A stretch of 64,000 bases of DNA from Pseudoips prasinana (lineage: Eukaryota > Arthropoda > Insecta > Lepidoptera > Nolidae): positions 18,985,001 to 19,049,000 of the forward strand of contig OX621265.1 of assembly GCA_951640165.1 (NCBI GenBank). The letters are read 5' to 3'. The position numbers and the translations under genes are program-made. The notes beneath the pieces were generated by a model. It saw nothing but the letters and a program-made list of their open reading frames with translations. It made no database searches and had not been told where the DNA came from. Of this stretch, positions 55,451-64,000 are shown one piece after another (the first letter of the stretch is position 1; each line of letters starts with the position of its first letter).

Positions 55451-55688
55451 TATTGTCCTTAATTTCGATTTGAGAAATAATAATAAAAATATATTCTCTG
55501 AATTTTTTCTGCTCCCAGTACATCATATCTCAGACAAAAATTTTTCGAATACCGCCCTGACCGTGATGTTATCGGTCCGAAATGTAGCGGGTTCGATTCC
55601 TGACCGGTTACTAGACGTCTCTATAACAGACAGTATGGTATTAAATAAAATATTGGACGAGCTTTTTAGTTCCAGTTATTGCTGTGTA

Positions 55689-56047
55689 TCGCTTTTGCCA
55701 TACCTACTATTGGAATCAAATATAACAGCTCACTTAGGACCCTTAAATTGATCCTCGGTGCTTTTGCAGCTGGCTTCTCTAGTTGCAAATCTCTCATTTT
55801 ATGAGGCTATAGCCTCTTTACATCATTCTGTCTCCCGCTTTGCTCTGGAGGGAAGTGGAACTATTCATTTTCTAACTCCTCCTTTTTTTCTGTTTCTGAT
55901 TAAATTCGTTGCGGGATCCAAGACAGTTAAAGCGATTCCCCGGGACATGCCTGAGCCTCACCGCTCAGTGTCATCTCATTGTGTGCCACTGTTGATCCTG
56001 GCTTACAGGAGTTGCAGTGGTGGGTAAGAGGGAGGGACTAGTCCTGA
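55689..56047 (+). mobile_element. R1-like element, 5'-truncated copy with perfect target duplication
   Basis: Starts at the last codons of ORF2 (..CHTYYWNQI-stop), full 3' UTR, palindrome at 55803-55816. Flanked by TATTGCTGTGTA (55677-55688 and 56048-56059). Tail lacks a clear A-run. Confidence 0.85.
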
Positions 56048-56189
56048 TATTGCTGTGTAAGTCGCGATAGCTTAGTGGTTGGACCTGGTCTCGAGTACAA
56101 ATCCATTAACTTTTCAAATTCATGTGCGTATCTGTATGTATAAAAATGAATGTTTGTCTGTATGTCCTTTATAGAATCGTAATAAAAAT

Positions 56190-56560
56190 AATAATGTCCT
56201 CCTAGCCGAATTTCGGCCACGGCGGCCAGTCTCAACAGAGATTAGCCATCTGCGCGGTACATATTATAGTGGTCAAGTGTGTGCGCAAACACAGGAGCAC
56301 TTTCTATTCCATCACTCTCATGATCCGATGGGACGCCTAGCGACACGACCGGAAAGAGGTCAGGTACAGGACCGACGGCTTTACGTGCTCTCCGAGGCAC
56401 GGGGGTATAATATCACCAACTCCGAGACTTTGGGCTGATGCTGATAAATTTTGCTTTTTACCGAAAAGTCCCAAAATCACTTTTGGCCCGACCCGGGATT
56501 TGAACCGAGGACCTCGTTATCTGCGGGTACGCTACCGCTAGACCAACGCTTGGTCTAGTG
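56190..56560 (-). mobile_element. SINE G, full copy
   Basis: cgaatttcggccacggcggc ... gacccgggatttgaaccga ... gctaccgctagaccaacg. Confidence 0.87.
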
Positions 56561-56704
56561 ATTAGGTATTGACCCTAACTTCTAAGTCAGGGGTCGTTAG
56601 AAGACGAGGTCTATTCGTGGAGACATGTAATTGGCCTTCAATTACTATTGATAGTTTTATAATTTTTTTTATGTGCTGTTGATCTTTCTTAAATAAATAA
56701 ACAC

Positions 56705-56870
56705 GATTATTAGCCTAGGCGTCCCATCGGATCAGGAGAGTGATGGAATAGAAAGTGCTCCTGTGTTTGCGCACACACTTGAGCACTATAATATGACCCG
56801 CGCAGATGGTTAACCTCTGTTGAGACTGGCCATGGAAATTTGGCTAGGAGGACATTATTATTATTACTAG
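56705..56870 (+). mobile_element. SINE G, 3' half
   Basis: gcgtcccatcggatcaggag ... cacacacttgagcac ... (att)n. Confidence 0.7.
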
Positions 56871-57109
56871 ACCAAGGGACCTTATATTCGTCATGACCAA
56901 AGACTAAAGATTTCTGGCTTCCCATCAAATATAAGACGCCTATAATATTTCAATATACAAAACGACATTTGAATAATTTTAACTCATAAAAAATCTTTTT
57001 TATACATCTTTCCTTCAAAGAATCGTAAATTTGTTTGGTTCATTGCGACGGAATCCCGGGGGGTAGACAGTAAAATATTACCATTAAATGTTTATTTCAG
57101 TTTAACGTT

Positions 57110-57375
57110 TATATGTACCTTCTTCCTTGGTTTATTCCCATCCCTACTGGGGTTGGAACCCAGTTCACCATGTTCCCAAGGGAATATCTCCCAGAGAACG
57201 GGCAGCACCGTCTCTCTGTGTACTATGACCACCATACTGCGATCGCCAACCCTTCTGCCAAGCGTGGCGATTATGGCATATCGCTCCAAATGACAAACAC
57301 AACTCAACTGTGGAAATCTTTTGGGGCGGCCTTTGTCCAGCAGTGGACGTAATTCGGGTGACATGATGATGACGT
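57110..57375 (+). mobile_element. element E copy
   Basis: gggaatatctcccagagaac ... gcgatcgccaacccttctgc ... ggcctttgtccagcagtgga ... atgatgatg. Confidence 0.78.
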
Positions 57376-57394
57376 TGATGAAGTATGTTGTCTG

Positions 57395-57490
57395 TTTACC
57401 ACAGTACAGCGTACCACAGATAACGAGATCCTGGGTTCATATACCGATTCGGGCAACAAAAGAGAAGTGAATTTGAGATTTTTCTGTTAA
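57395..57490 (+). mobile_element. SINE G head fragment
   Basis: gataacgagatcctgggttc, ataccgattcggg; truncated after ttttctgt. Confidence 0.5.
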
Positions 57491-57524
57491 GTAAATTTAG
57501 TCCATTGGCGTCTCATCCTGCCAT

Positions 57525-57712
57525 CATATGCCATAATCGCCACACTCTGCAGACGGGTTGGCGATCGCAGTATGATGGTCATAGTACACAGAACGAAGCT
57601 GCTGCCCGTCCTCTGGTAGATATTCCCTCGGGTCGTTTTCTACGACCCCCACGGGATCAGATAGGGTTATGATATTCTGATATTTACCGCCGTCACCACA
57701 TAGCACTTAAGC
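57525..57712 (-). mobile_element. element E, 5' two-thirds
   Basis: cataatcgccacactctgca ... gctgctgcccgtcctctggt ... gccgtcaccacatagcac. Confidence 0.75.
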
Positions 57713-57774
57713 CCCTAGCCATTGGCAAGTCTTAAGAGACTGGATGGCCGAAATTATACCATATAATTCAATAT

Positions 57775-57948
57775 TTAACATACTATGATCCTCTCCTCCA
57801 TCGATGTATAAGATTCTATAACAAACTTCCCAATGATATTAGAGAATTGTCTACGAATATGTTTAAAAGAATTATTAAAGCCAAATTGTGTAGCAGGGCA
57901 TATTACAAAATTTCTGATTATTTAAGTGTCAAAAGTGACTCAGAATAA
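57775..57948 (+). pseudogene. Jockey/CR1-type non-LTR C-terminus
   Basis: The frame from 57811 reads RFYNKLPNDIRELSTNMFKR, then IIKAKLCSRAYYKISDYLSV, KSDSE and TAA at 57946-57948. This is the conserved C-terminal end of Jockey-group ORF2 (FYNKLPxxIKxLxxxxFKxxxKxxLCxxxYYxxxEYL). Distinct in sequence from the tail at 11440-11790, so a different lineage. No upstream ORF remains. Confidence 0.65.
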
Positions 57949-57977
57949 CACAATCTCAAGTGTCATTCTGAGTCAAC

Positions 57978-58150
57978 ACGTCATCATCATATCAGCCGAA
58001 AGACCTCCACTGCTGGACAAAGGCCTCCCCCCAAGATCTCCACAACTGCCGGTCTTGCGCTATTCGCATCCAGCAGTTTCCAGCGACTGGCACAAGATCA
58101 TCGGAACATCTTGTAGGGGACCTGCCCACGCTGCGTCTTCCGGTTTGGGT
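57978..58150 (-). mobile_element. RTE 3' end
   Basis: tcatcatcatatcagccgaa, gcggtcttgcgctattcgc-type block, then gcccacgctgcgtcttccgg. Confidence 0.75.
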
Positions 58151-58322
58151 CAACACACATAATTGTAATTAATCTTAAGTATATTTTATTTTAAAAAAGG
58201 ATTCCTACCGAGTTTTCTGGCAGTGTTTCTCAATAACTGCCACGTCATGCACTGCACGGTAGGGTAAAAAAAATGACGATTGCACAGAAACGTAAAATTT
58301 TACGGAATACATTTATTTTCAA

Positions 58323-58636
58323 CTAGCTGTGCCCCGCGGTTTTACCCGCGTAAAATTTTATAAATGATCACAGCTCCTCCCCCGTAGGTGATAGCGTGAT
58401 AATATGTAGCCTATATGTTGACCCGACCTCTTAGTAATATTCATGCAAAATTTGAAGTAAATCCAGGCAGTACTTTTTGAGTTTACATACATACAGACAA
58501 ACAGACACACAGACAAACATTCTAAAAACTATATTTTTGGCTTCGATATCGATAGCAGATCACGCCCCAAGTATCGTTTTTAAAAAATATTCAATGTACA
58601 GTTTCGACTTTCCGACGATTTTATTATATGTATAGA
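58323..58636 (-). mobile_element. Helitron family D, complete
   Basis: CTAGctgtgccccgcggttt ... tatgtataGA, flanked by A and T. Confidence 0.88.
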
Positions 58637-58649
58637 TTTTGATGATGTT

Positions 58650-58745
58650 TTCCGATCGGTGAGGACAATTGGCTTTGAGTTAATGCAGGAATTGAATCCG
58701 TAGCATATAGGTGCCGTCTAACTACTGAGCCAAACAGGCAGTCCA
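58650..58745 (-). mobile_element. possible tRNA-headed SINE fragment
   Basis: The minus strand has ggctcagtagttagacgg and ggattcaattcctgc with A-box/B-box-like spacing. Single copy in window. Confidence 0.35.
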
Positions 58746-59080
58746 CTCAGAAACTCGAACTATCCACGTTTAGCCGTCGCATACCAATATAGCAGTCGCA
58801 AAAACAGACCGGGCCACTCACCTAACGAAGGCATCCTCTCACAATGCATTCGCAGAAACCGATCGCCAACAATTATGCGTTTTGCTTGCACAGGACTCAA
58901 ACTTCGGACCGCGCAAAATTTTCATTGTTAGTTTTTAATTGATCGGAATTATAGTTGAGAATATATAGTTTTTGTTTGGCAGCCATTTTGTGAATGTGTT
59001 TTAAGAGGCATTTTGGGGTCGTTAATTATATGTATTCGGTATTAGGGAGCTAGATGGCAGTGTAAAAATAAAATAAAATA
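58746..59080. other. no gene seen
   Basis: Nothing assignable. Confidence 0.35.
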
Positions 59081-59084
59081 AAAA

Positions 59085-59228
59085 AGATTCTTATTCATCG
59101 AGACTTTAAAAAAGCGCTTGTAAATAGTCAGAACATGTTTGTAGTAATAAAATAAAAATAAAAAAGGTTTTTATTCACGTAGACTTTAAAAAAGCGCTTG
59201 TAAATAGTCAGAACATGTTTGTAGTAAT
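59085..59228. repeat. tandem duplicate of a roughly 70-bp block
   Basis: gactttaaaaaagcgcttgt aaatagtcagaacatg occurs at about 59101 and 59177; also inverted at 17545-17610. Confidence 0.75.
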
Positions 59229-59760
59229 ATAGTTGTATACATTAGATATTATTTCTAGTAACATAGATATTTAGGTACATCTTGTATGAAAACATTTATA
59301 AAATTTATTTTATTACAGAAATGATATTTAGCTAGCTCGTATCAAGTTATTGTCAAGAGATTATGTTTAATTATCTAGTTATTATACATAATTAATTCTA
59401 GTTACATATAGATATTTAGGTACAGGGATTGTATGAAAACATTTAGAAACTTTATTTTGTAATAGTTATCATATTGGTCTAGCTTGTATTAAGTTATTGT
59501 TAAAGAGATTATGTTTAGGTTAAATTATCTAAATTTATAGTTTAAGCTACATTTTACTACATATTGTCTGAATGGTTCTTTCTATATTAAGGTACGAATT
59601 CAATATTATTATTATGGCGGACCTTGTGTTTCTAACGCGCTTTAATGCTACCACCGGATCCAATGCGGCCCAACTGAGAAGACCCAGCGAAACAAACTTA
59701 GCGGGTTCATCTACTACCGGTTTCAACACGGCCCAGTTGAGACGGTCCGGCGAAACATAG
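59228..59760 (+). repeat. repeat P, longest copy with internal duplication
   Basis: The tatttaggtaca ... gaaaacattta ... tagctagct(c/t)gtat block occurs twice (59268-59380, 59410-59525), then the gcggcccaactgagaagacc ... gacggtccggcgaaacatag end. Matches 10965-11430 and, inverted, 45311-45620. Confidence 0.65.
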
Positions 59761-59813
59761 TCAATTTAATGGGAAGATAAGTTGCGTCAACCATTTTTCT
59801 TCCACCTTGTATA

Positions 59814-60133
59814 TCTATACATATAATAAAATCGTAGGAAAGTCAAAACTGTACATTGAATATTTTTTTAAAGGATACTTGGGCCGTGATCTACAATTGA
59901 TATCGAAGCCAAAAATATAGTATTTAGAATTTTTGTCTGTATGTCTGTTTGTCTGTATGTATGTCCGGGCTAAACTCAAAAAGTACTGCATGGATTTACT
60001 TCAAATTTTGCATGAACGTTACTAAGACGTCGGGTCAACATATAGGCTACATATTATCACGCTATCACCTTCGGGGGAGGAGCTGTGATAATTTATAACA
60101 TTTAACGCGGGTAAAACCGCGGGGCACAGCTAG
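59814..60133 (+). mobile_element. Helitron family D, complete
   Basis: TCTATACATATAATAAAATC ... cgcgggtaaaaccgcg ... cacagCTAG; A before, T after. Confidence 0.9.
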
Positions 60134-60556
60134 TATGTAATAAAAACTCGTTGAACAACTTAAAAAAAAGTGTTAGATAAATAAGGTTGTACACACATTA
60201 TGCGTTTATTTATCGCGGCAAACGCTCAATTACAAGCGCCATTAATATTTATCGCGCCATTCGTATAATTCCTTACATTTTATTAATATATACTGATATG
60301 TTTATTTTATTTCTAGTTTTACGGTAAATTATGTGTTAATAAAATCTCGACAAATGAGGTGGGCATAGACATTTATTTTTTTTAATTCACTAAACGCGTT
60401 TGTCTATAGTCTTGTCCGATGGTTAAAACAGGCTGTGATCTATAGTATACAAAAATTTATTCCTGTTTTTAAACTCGGACACAAAAGAATATTGTTATTA
60501 ATTATATACAGACTGGCCGAGGAGTTGACGTTCAAACGCAAAATTTAGATACCTAC
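60134..60556. other. no gene seen
   Basis: AT-rich. Confidence 0.35.
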
Positions 60557-60911
60557 TTTATGATGAGGTGTATCCGAATCACCCCCATGTATGTTCTACG
60601 ATTTTGTGTAGATTTCGTGATAGATTTTTTTTAATGGTTTTTTTTCGAAATTTCATCAAACTTCACTTTTTGTATATTTTCTCGCACTGTTTAACATTTT
60701 AGGTTCAGTTTTTTTGTGATAACTAATTAACATAGATTAACCTAACACCCTAAAAAGCATGGTTTATCTAGTAATTGCAGAACGGACTTAGAATTTATTC
60801 AAAAGTTCATAATTAGGATTCGAGCTCAGGACTCATAAATTTTCAAAGTATCAAAATAACGCAAAATCGTAGAACATGCATGGGGCTGATTCGGATACTC
60901 CTCATCATAAA
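60557..60911. mobile_element. MITE V with ends of about 50 bp inverted
   Basis: TTTATGATGAGGTGTATCCG ... gttctacgattttg at left mirrors caaaatcgtagaac ... cggatactcctcatcataaa at right. Interior AT-rich, no ORF. Confidence 0.78.
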
Positions 60912-60939
60912 TGTAAAATCATTAATCATATATAAAAAT

Positions 60940-61235
60940 TCTCAATGGAGATTAGCCAATTCCGTAGGACATATTATAGTGCACAAGTGTGTGCGCAAAC
61001 ATAGGGGCACTTTCTATTCCATCACTCTCATGATCCGATGGGACGACTAGCGACACGACCGGAAAGAGGTCAGGTACAGGACGTGCTCTTCCAGACTTCG
61101 GGCTGACACTGAGAAATTTCTTTTTACGGAAAGTTCCAAAACCACTTTTGGGCTCGACCCGGGATTTGAACCCATGAACTCATTTTCTGCGGTTGAACAC
61201 GCTACCGCTAGACCAACGAGGCAGTCATGTCTGGC
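60940..61235 (-). mobile_element. SINE G, small deletions
   Basis: catattatagtgcacaagtg ... gacccgggatttgaaccca ... gctaccgctagaccaacgag. Confidence 0.82.
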
Positions 61236-61496
61236 GCACAGGGCTAGTCTCCATTAAGAATGGCCGCCGTAGCCGGAATTGAACCAGGAGGACATTATTT
61301 GTAAAAAAAAATCTTGTCCGACGGTGTTATCTTATTAATGTTATCCATATGCCAATAAAAAGTCGAATTCTTCAAATAAATTGCGTTATTTATTGCTTTA
61401 GAATGGCGACTTTTACAATATATATTGAATTACTTAAACATTTACATTATTAATATTGCTTATATTATAGAAACGATGAAAAGAAATATCCTGTGT

Positions 61497-61900
61497 GGTG
61501 ACGGCATAGAATATCATCACCCCATCTCATCCCGTGGGGGGCGTAGAAATCGTCCGAGGGAATACCTACCAGAGAATTGACTGCACGTGTGGCGCAGCGG
61601 CTAAGACAGTCGCCTCGCCGAGTCGTGTCGCGGGTTCGAGTCCCGCGCCGGACAACTATTTGTGTGACCCATAAATGGTTGTTCTGAATCTGGATGTAAT
61701 TTGTGTCCGTCTATTATATGTTTGTAAAGTACCCCGCGACATAGGGATTAGATTTTCTGCAGCGTTTTTCTGTGAACTATGACCATCAAACTGCGATCGC
61801 CAACCCGTCAGCCAAGCGTGACGATTATGGCATATCCCCCCATTCTTTGGGGAGGTTCTTGTCCAGCAGTGGACTTGCTTTGGCTGACATGAAGATAGAA
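61497..61900 (+). mobile_element. element E split by SINE C
   Basis: 61497-61578 (ccatctcatcccgtgggggg) and 61757-61900 (gcgatcgccaacccgtcagc ... gtccagcagtggac). Confidence 0.78.
61579..61756 (+). mobile_element. SINE C, full copy
   Basis: gcacgtgtggcgcagcggct (A-box region), gcgggttcgagtcccgc (B-box), core ttgtgtgacccataaatg ... gaatctggatgtaatt, tail ctattatatgtttgtaaagt accccgcgacatagggatta ga. Confidence 0.85.
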
Positions 61901-61940
61901 ACAAAGTTATACTGTCTGTATTTTTATATTTTATGCTAGA

Positions 61941-62221
61941 CTAGCTGTGCCCCGCGGTTTTACCCGCGTTAAACTTTATAAATTATCACAGCTCCTCCCC
62001 CGTAGGTGATAGCGTGATAATATGTAGCCTATATGTTGACCCGACCTCTTAAAAATATTCGTGCAACATTTGAAGTAAATCCATGCAGTACTTTTTGAGT
62101 TTAGCCCGGACATACATACAGACAAACAGACAAAAATTCTAAAAACTATATTCTAAGTATCATTTAAAAAAAAATTCAATGTACAGTTTTGACTTTTCTA
62201 CGATTTTATTATATGTATAGA
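61941..62221 (-). mobile_element. Helitron family D, short internal deletion
   Basis: CTAGctgtgccccgcggttt ... tatgtatagA before T; about 30 bp shorter than other copies near the 5' end. Confidence 0.86.
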
Positions 62222-62345
62222 TTGGTTTGCGTTAGACCACGATCTCACCTGATGGTAAGTGAAGATGTGGTCGAAGGTGACCGCGTGTACCCATAAGATG
62301 CCTGTTCACTCTAACCTTGAATAAACTCAGGTTATATGAGTCTGG

Positions 62346-62577
62346 ATAGTCATAGCTAGATGCTCTCACCAGTCCGAAAGCGATCGGCCATAGATGGGTG
62401 ACCACCGAAGTAGATAAATTTGTAAGCCTCTCCGTGCTTCGGAGGGCACGTTAAGCTGCCGGTCCCGGTTGAAATGATTAGACAACAGTCGTTAAGCTAT
62501 GTCAGAGGCCAACTGGGCGGCTTGAACAACTCTGACACTAGGGTAACCACTGCCCATACGATTAAGTAAAGTAAATT
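62346..62577 (+). mobile_element. 5S-derived SINE H, internal deletion of A-box part
   Basis: gcgatcggccatagatgggt, gaccaccg ... gcttcggagggcacgttaag ... cactgcccatacgattaag. Confidence 0.78.
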
Positions 62578-62604
62578 TATATGAGAATAATATTTTAAAC
62601 GCGA

Positions 62605-62956
62605 CACTTTGTAAGTATGGCTGGCTGGACGTTTGTTACTCTTTCACGTAAAAACTACTGAATGGATTTTTATGAAACTTTACAATATTATAGCTTATAC
62701 ATCAGAATAACACATAGGCTACAATTTATAGAGATATTGTGTGAATTGTCCAAAATATGACGATAATTGTCAAGGAAGTTAGAAAAAATCTACCATCTGC
62801 GAGTTATTCCGGCGTGCACTGTCAAAACCGCTAGAGGTACACATCCTACTAATATTATAAATGCGAAAGATTTTGACTATACATGTATGGATGTATGTTT
62901 GTTACTCTTTTACGCCAAAACTACTTTGACGCGGGTGAAACTGTGGGCATAGCTAG
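62605..62956 (+). mobile_element. Helitron fragment and a complete short Helitron
   Basis: 62605-62735 is internal sequence (ttactctttcacgtaaaaac). 62844-62956 is a 113-bp copy with TCCTACTAATATTATAAATG start and ...catagCTAG end between A and T. Confidence 0.7.
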
Positions 62957-63167
62957 TAATATATATTTTTAAGTTAGTAACTATAAAAACTTAAATCCTA
63001 GACTTAAATAACGTTAGATTCTAACTCAATTTGTTTTGATTTATTGCAAAGTTGGAGGAAACGGCCAAATTTATGAAACAGACAAATTCACGGCAGTATA
63101 TTTTTATTGATAGTGATGGGAAAGATGGAGGCGGAGGCCGAACACTTTGGACGAAAATATTTAATTA

Positions 63168-63338
63168 CTAGCTGCCCCGCGCTTTTACCCGCGTTAAATT
63201 TTATAAATTACCACAGCTCCTCCCCCGTAGGTGATAGCGTGATAATATGTACCCTATATGTTGACACGATCTTTTAGTAATATTCATGCAATATTTGAAG
63301 TAAATCCATGCAGTACTTTTTGGGTTTAGCTGGACATA
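63168..63338 (-). mobile_element. Helitron family D, 3' half
   Basis: CTAGctgccccgcgctttta ... gtttagctgga; lost beyond this point. Confidence 0.78.
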
Positions 63339-63536
63339 AATATAATCTGTTTAGTAAATTATGCTATATTGTGTAAGCCCGTAGCATCGCTGTAGCTGTG
63401 TGTGTAGGTACTAACACAGCCACAGAGATGCTACGCGCTTACACAATATAGCATAATTTTATACCACCTCAGAAAAAGTCTGCATCTGATGGTATACAGA
63501 AGATCTGTCAACGTTCAATATAATCTGTTTAGTAAA
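63339..63536. repeat. 46-bp-arm hairpin flanked by 20-bp direct repeats
   Basis: Arms 63356-63401 and about 63414-63459 pair with three mismatches. Direct repeat AATATAATCTGTTTAGTAAA at 63339-63358 and 63517-63536. Confidence 0.82.
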
Positions 63537-63668
63537 ATTCACAGCTACCACCTAACTGTGTTCTGTTAGATTGTGCGACTAGGTAGTTTAAAAAAAAACT
63601 ACATATGTGAATAGCACTACTTTTATTTTATTTCTAACACTACACTGTTTTAAAATAGGAAATACTAA

Positions 63669-63948
63669 TAATAACTTTGTAATTTGGACTTGCGCGATAG
63701 CCCTAGTGGAGGGCAGAGTGACGACCCGGAATATATTACGTCTAGTTACCTTGCTGAAAGCCAGCCGGCAGATCTATGACCATTCCGTAGCTGGGCAGCA
63801 ATTTCACCAGAGAATAATACACTGATGGAAATAGTAAAAACGCGAGTTTATGTACAGTATTTACTGCCGATTTGCTGGTTGGCATTTGCGTCAATCGGCG
63901 ATTATTGCAACTCAGCAGTAAACAGCGGAAATATGGATGTAACAGTTC
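63669..63948 (-). repeat. repeat N, copy 2
   Basis: Inverted match to 6265-6573, with a frame ending GMVIDLPAGFQQGN. Confidence 0.65.
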
Positions 63949-64000
63949 GCTAGCCAATTACGATTACTACAATAAACCCCTCCAAATGGCAACATAGTGT

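Overview
The window is repeat-dense, AT-rich nuclear DNA of an insect, almost certainly a moth or butterfly. The main evidence is the repeat set: two families of short Helitrons (one ending in an ...CCGCGGGGCACAGCTAG hairpin/CTAG terminus, one starting TCCTACTAATATTATAAATG) whose intact members sit between A and T, RTE-type tails ending in ATGATG repeats, several tRNA-headed SINE families, a 5S-rRNA-headed SINE family, and an R1-like non-LTR retrotransposon. I see no bacterial genes, no CRISPR array, and no functional tRNA or rRNA gene.

Only one host protein gene is convincing: a long single coding exon at 29942-31597 on the minus strand, encoding a four-jointed/FJX1-type Golgi kinase, the enzyme that tunes Fat-Dachsous cadherin binding in planar cell polarity. 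Its apparent start is uncertain because a good 3' splice site lies just inside the open frame. A short coding-like fragment (20199-20366, minus) beside a retrotransposon insertion is unexplained.

Layout. 1-7.4 kb: mariner transposase C-terminus at the left edge, a repeat (Q) split by an RTE-tailed element, RTE and SINE fragments, a Ty3/gypsy RNase H relic. 7.4-20.3 kb: SINEs, Helitrons, Jockey/CR1-type tails, 5S-SINEs and MITEs, many nested. 20.38-25.42 kb: one essentially full-length R1-like element with a 12-bp target duplication, ORF1 and ORF2, now carrying two stops and a frameshift. 25.4-29.9 kb: mostly low-copy AT-rich DNA. 29.9-31.6 kb: four-jointed. 31.8-64 kb: a thick mosaic of SINEs, Helitrons, MITEs, truncated R1-like tails and a roughly 0.9-kb tandem duplication at 46.4-48.0 kb.

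The repeats read best as layered insertions. Two different Helitrons occupy the same A^T dinucleotide in two copies of one SINE, SINE A lies inside SINE B, SINE C inside SINE B and inside an RTE-tailed element, the R1-like tail inside a tRNA SINE, a 5S-SINE and SINE B, and a MITE inside the zinc-finger end of a non-LTR ORF. Family letters (A, B, C, G, E, F, H, J, K, L, N, P, Q, S, V) are local labels. No database could be searched, so family names and novelty are inferences from sequence alone.
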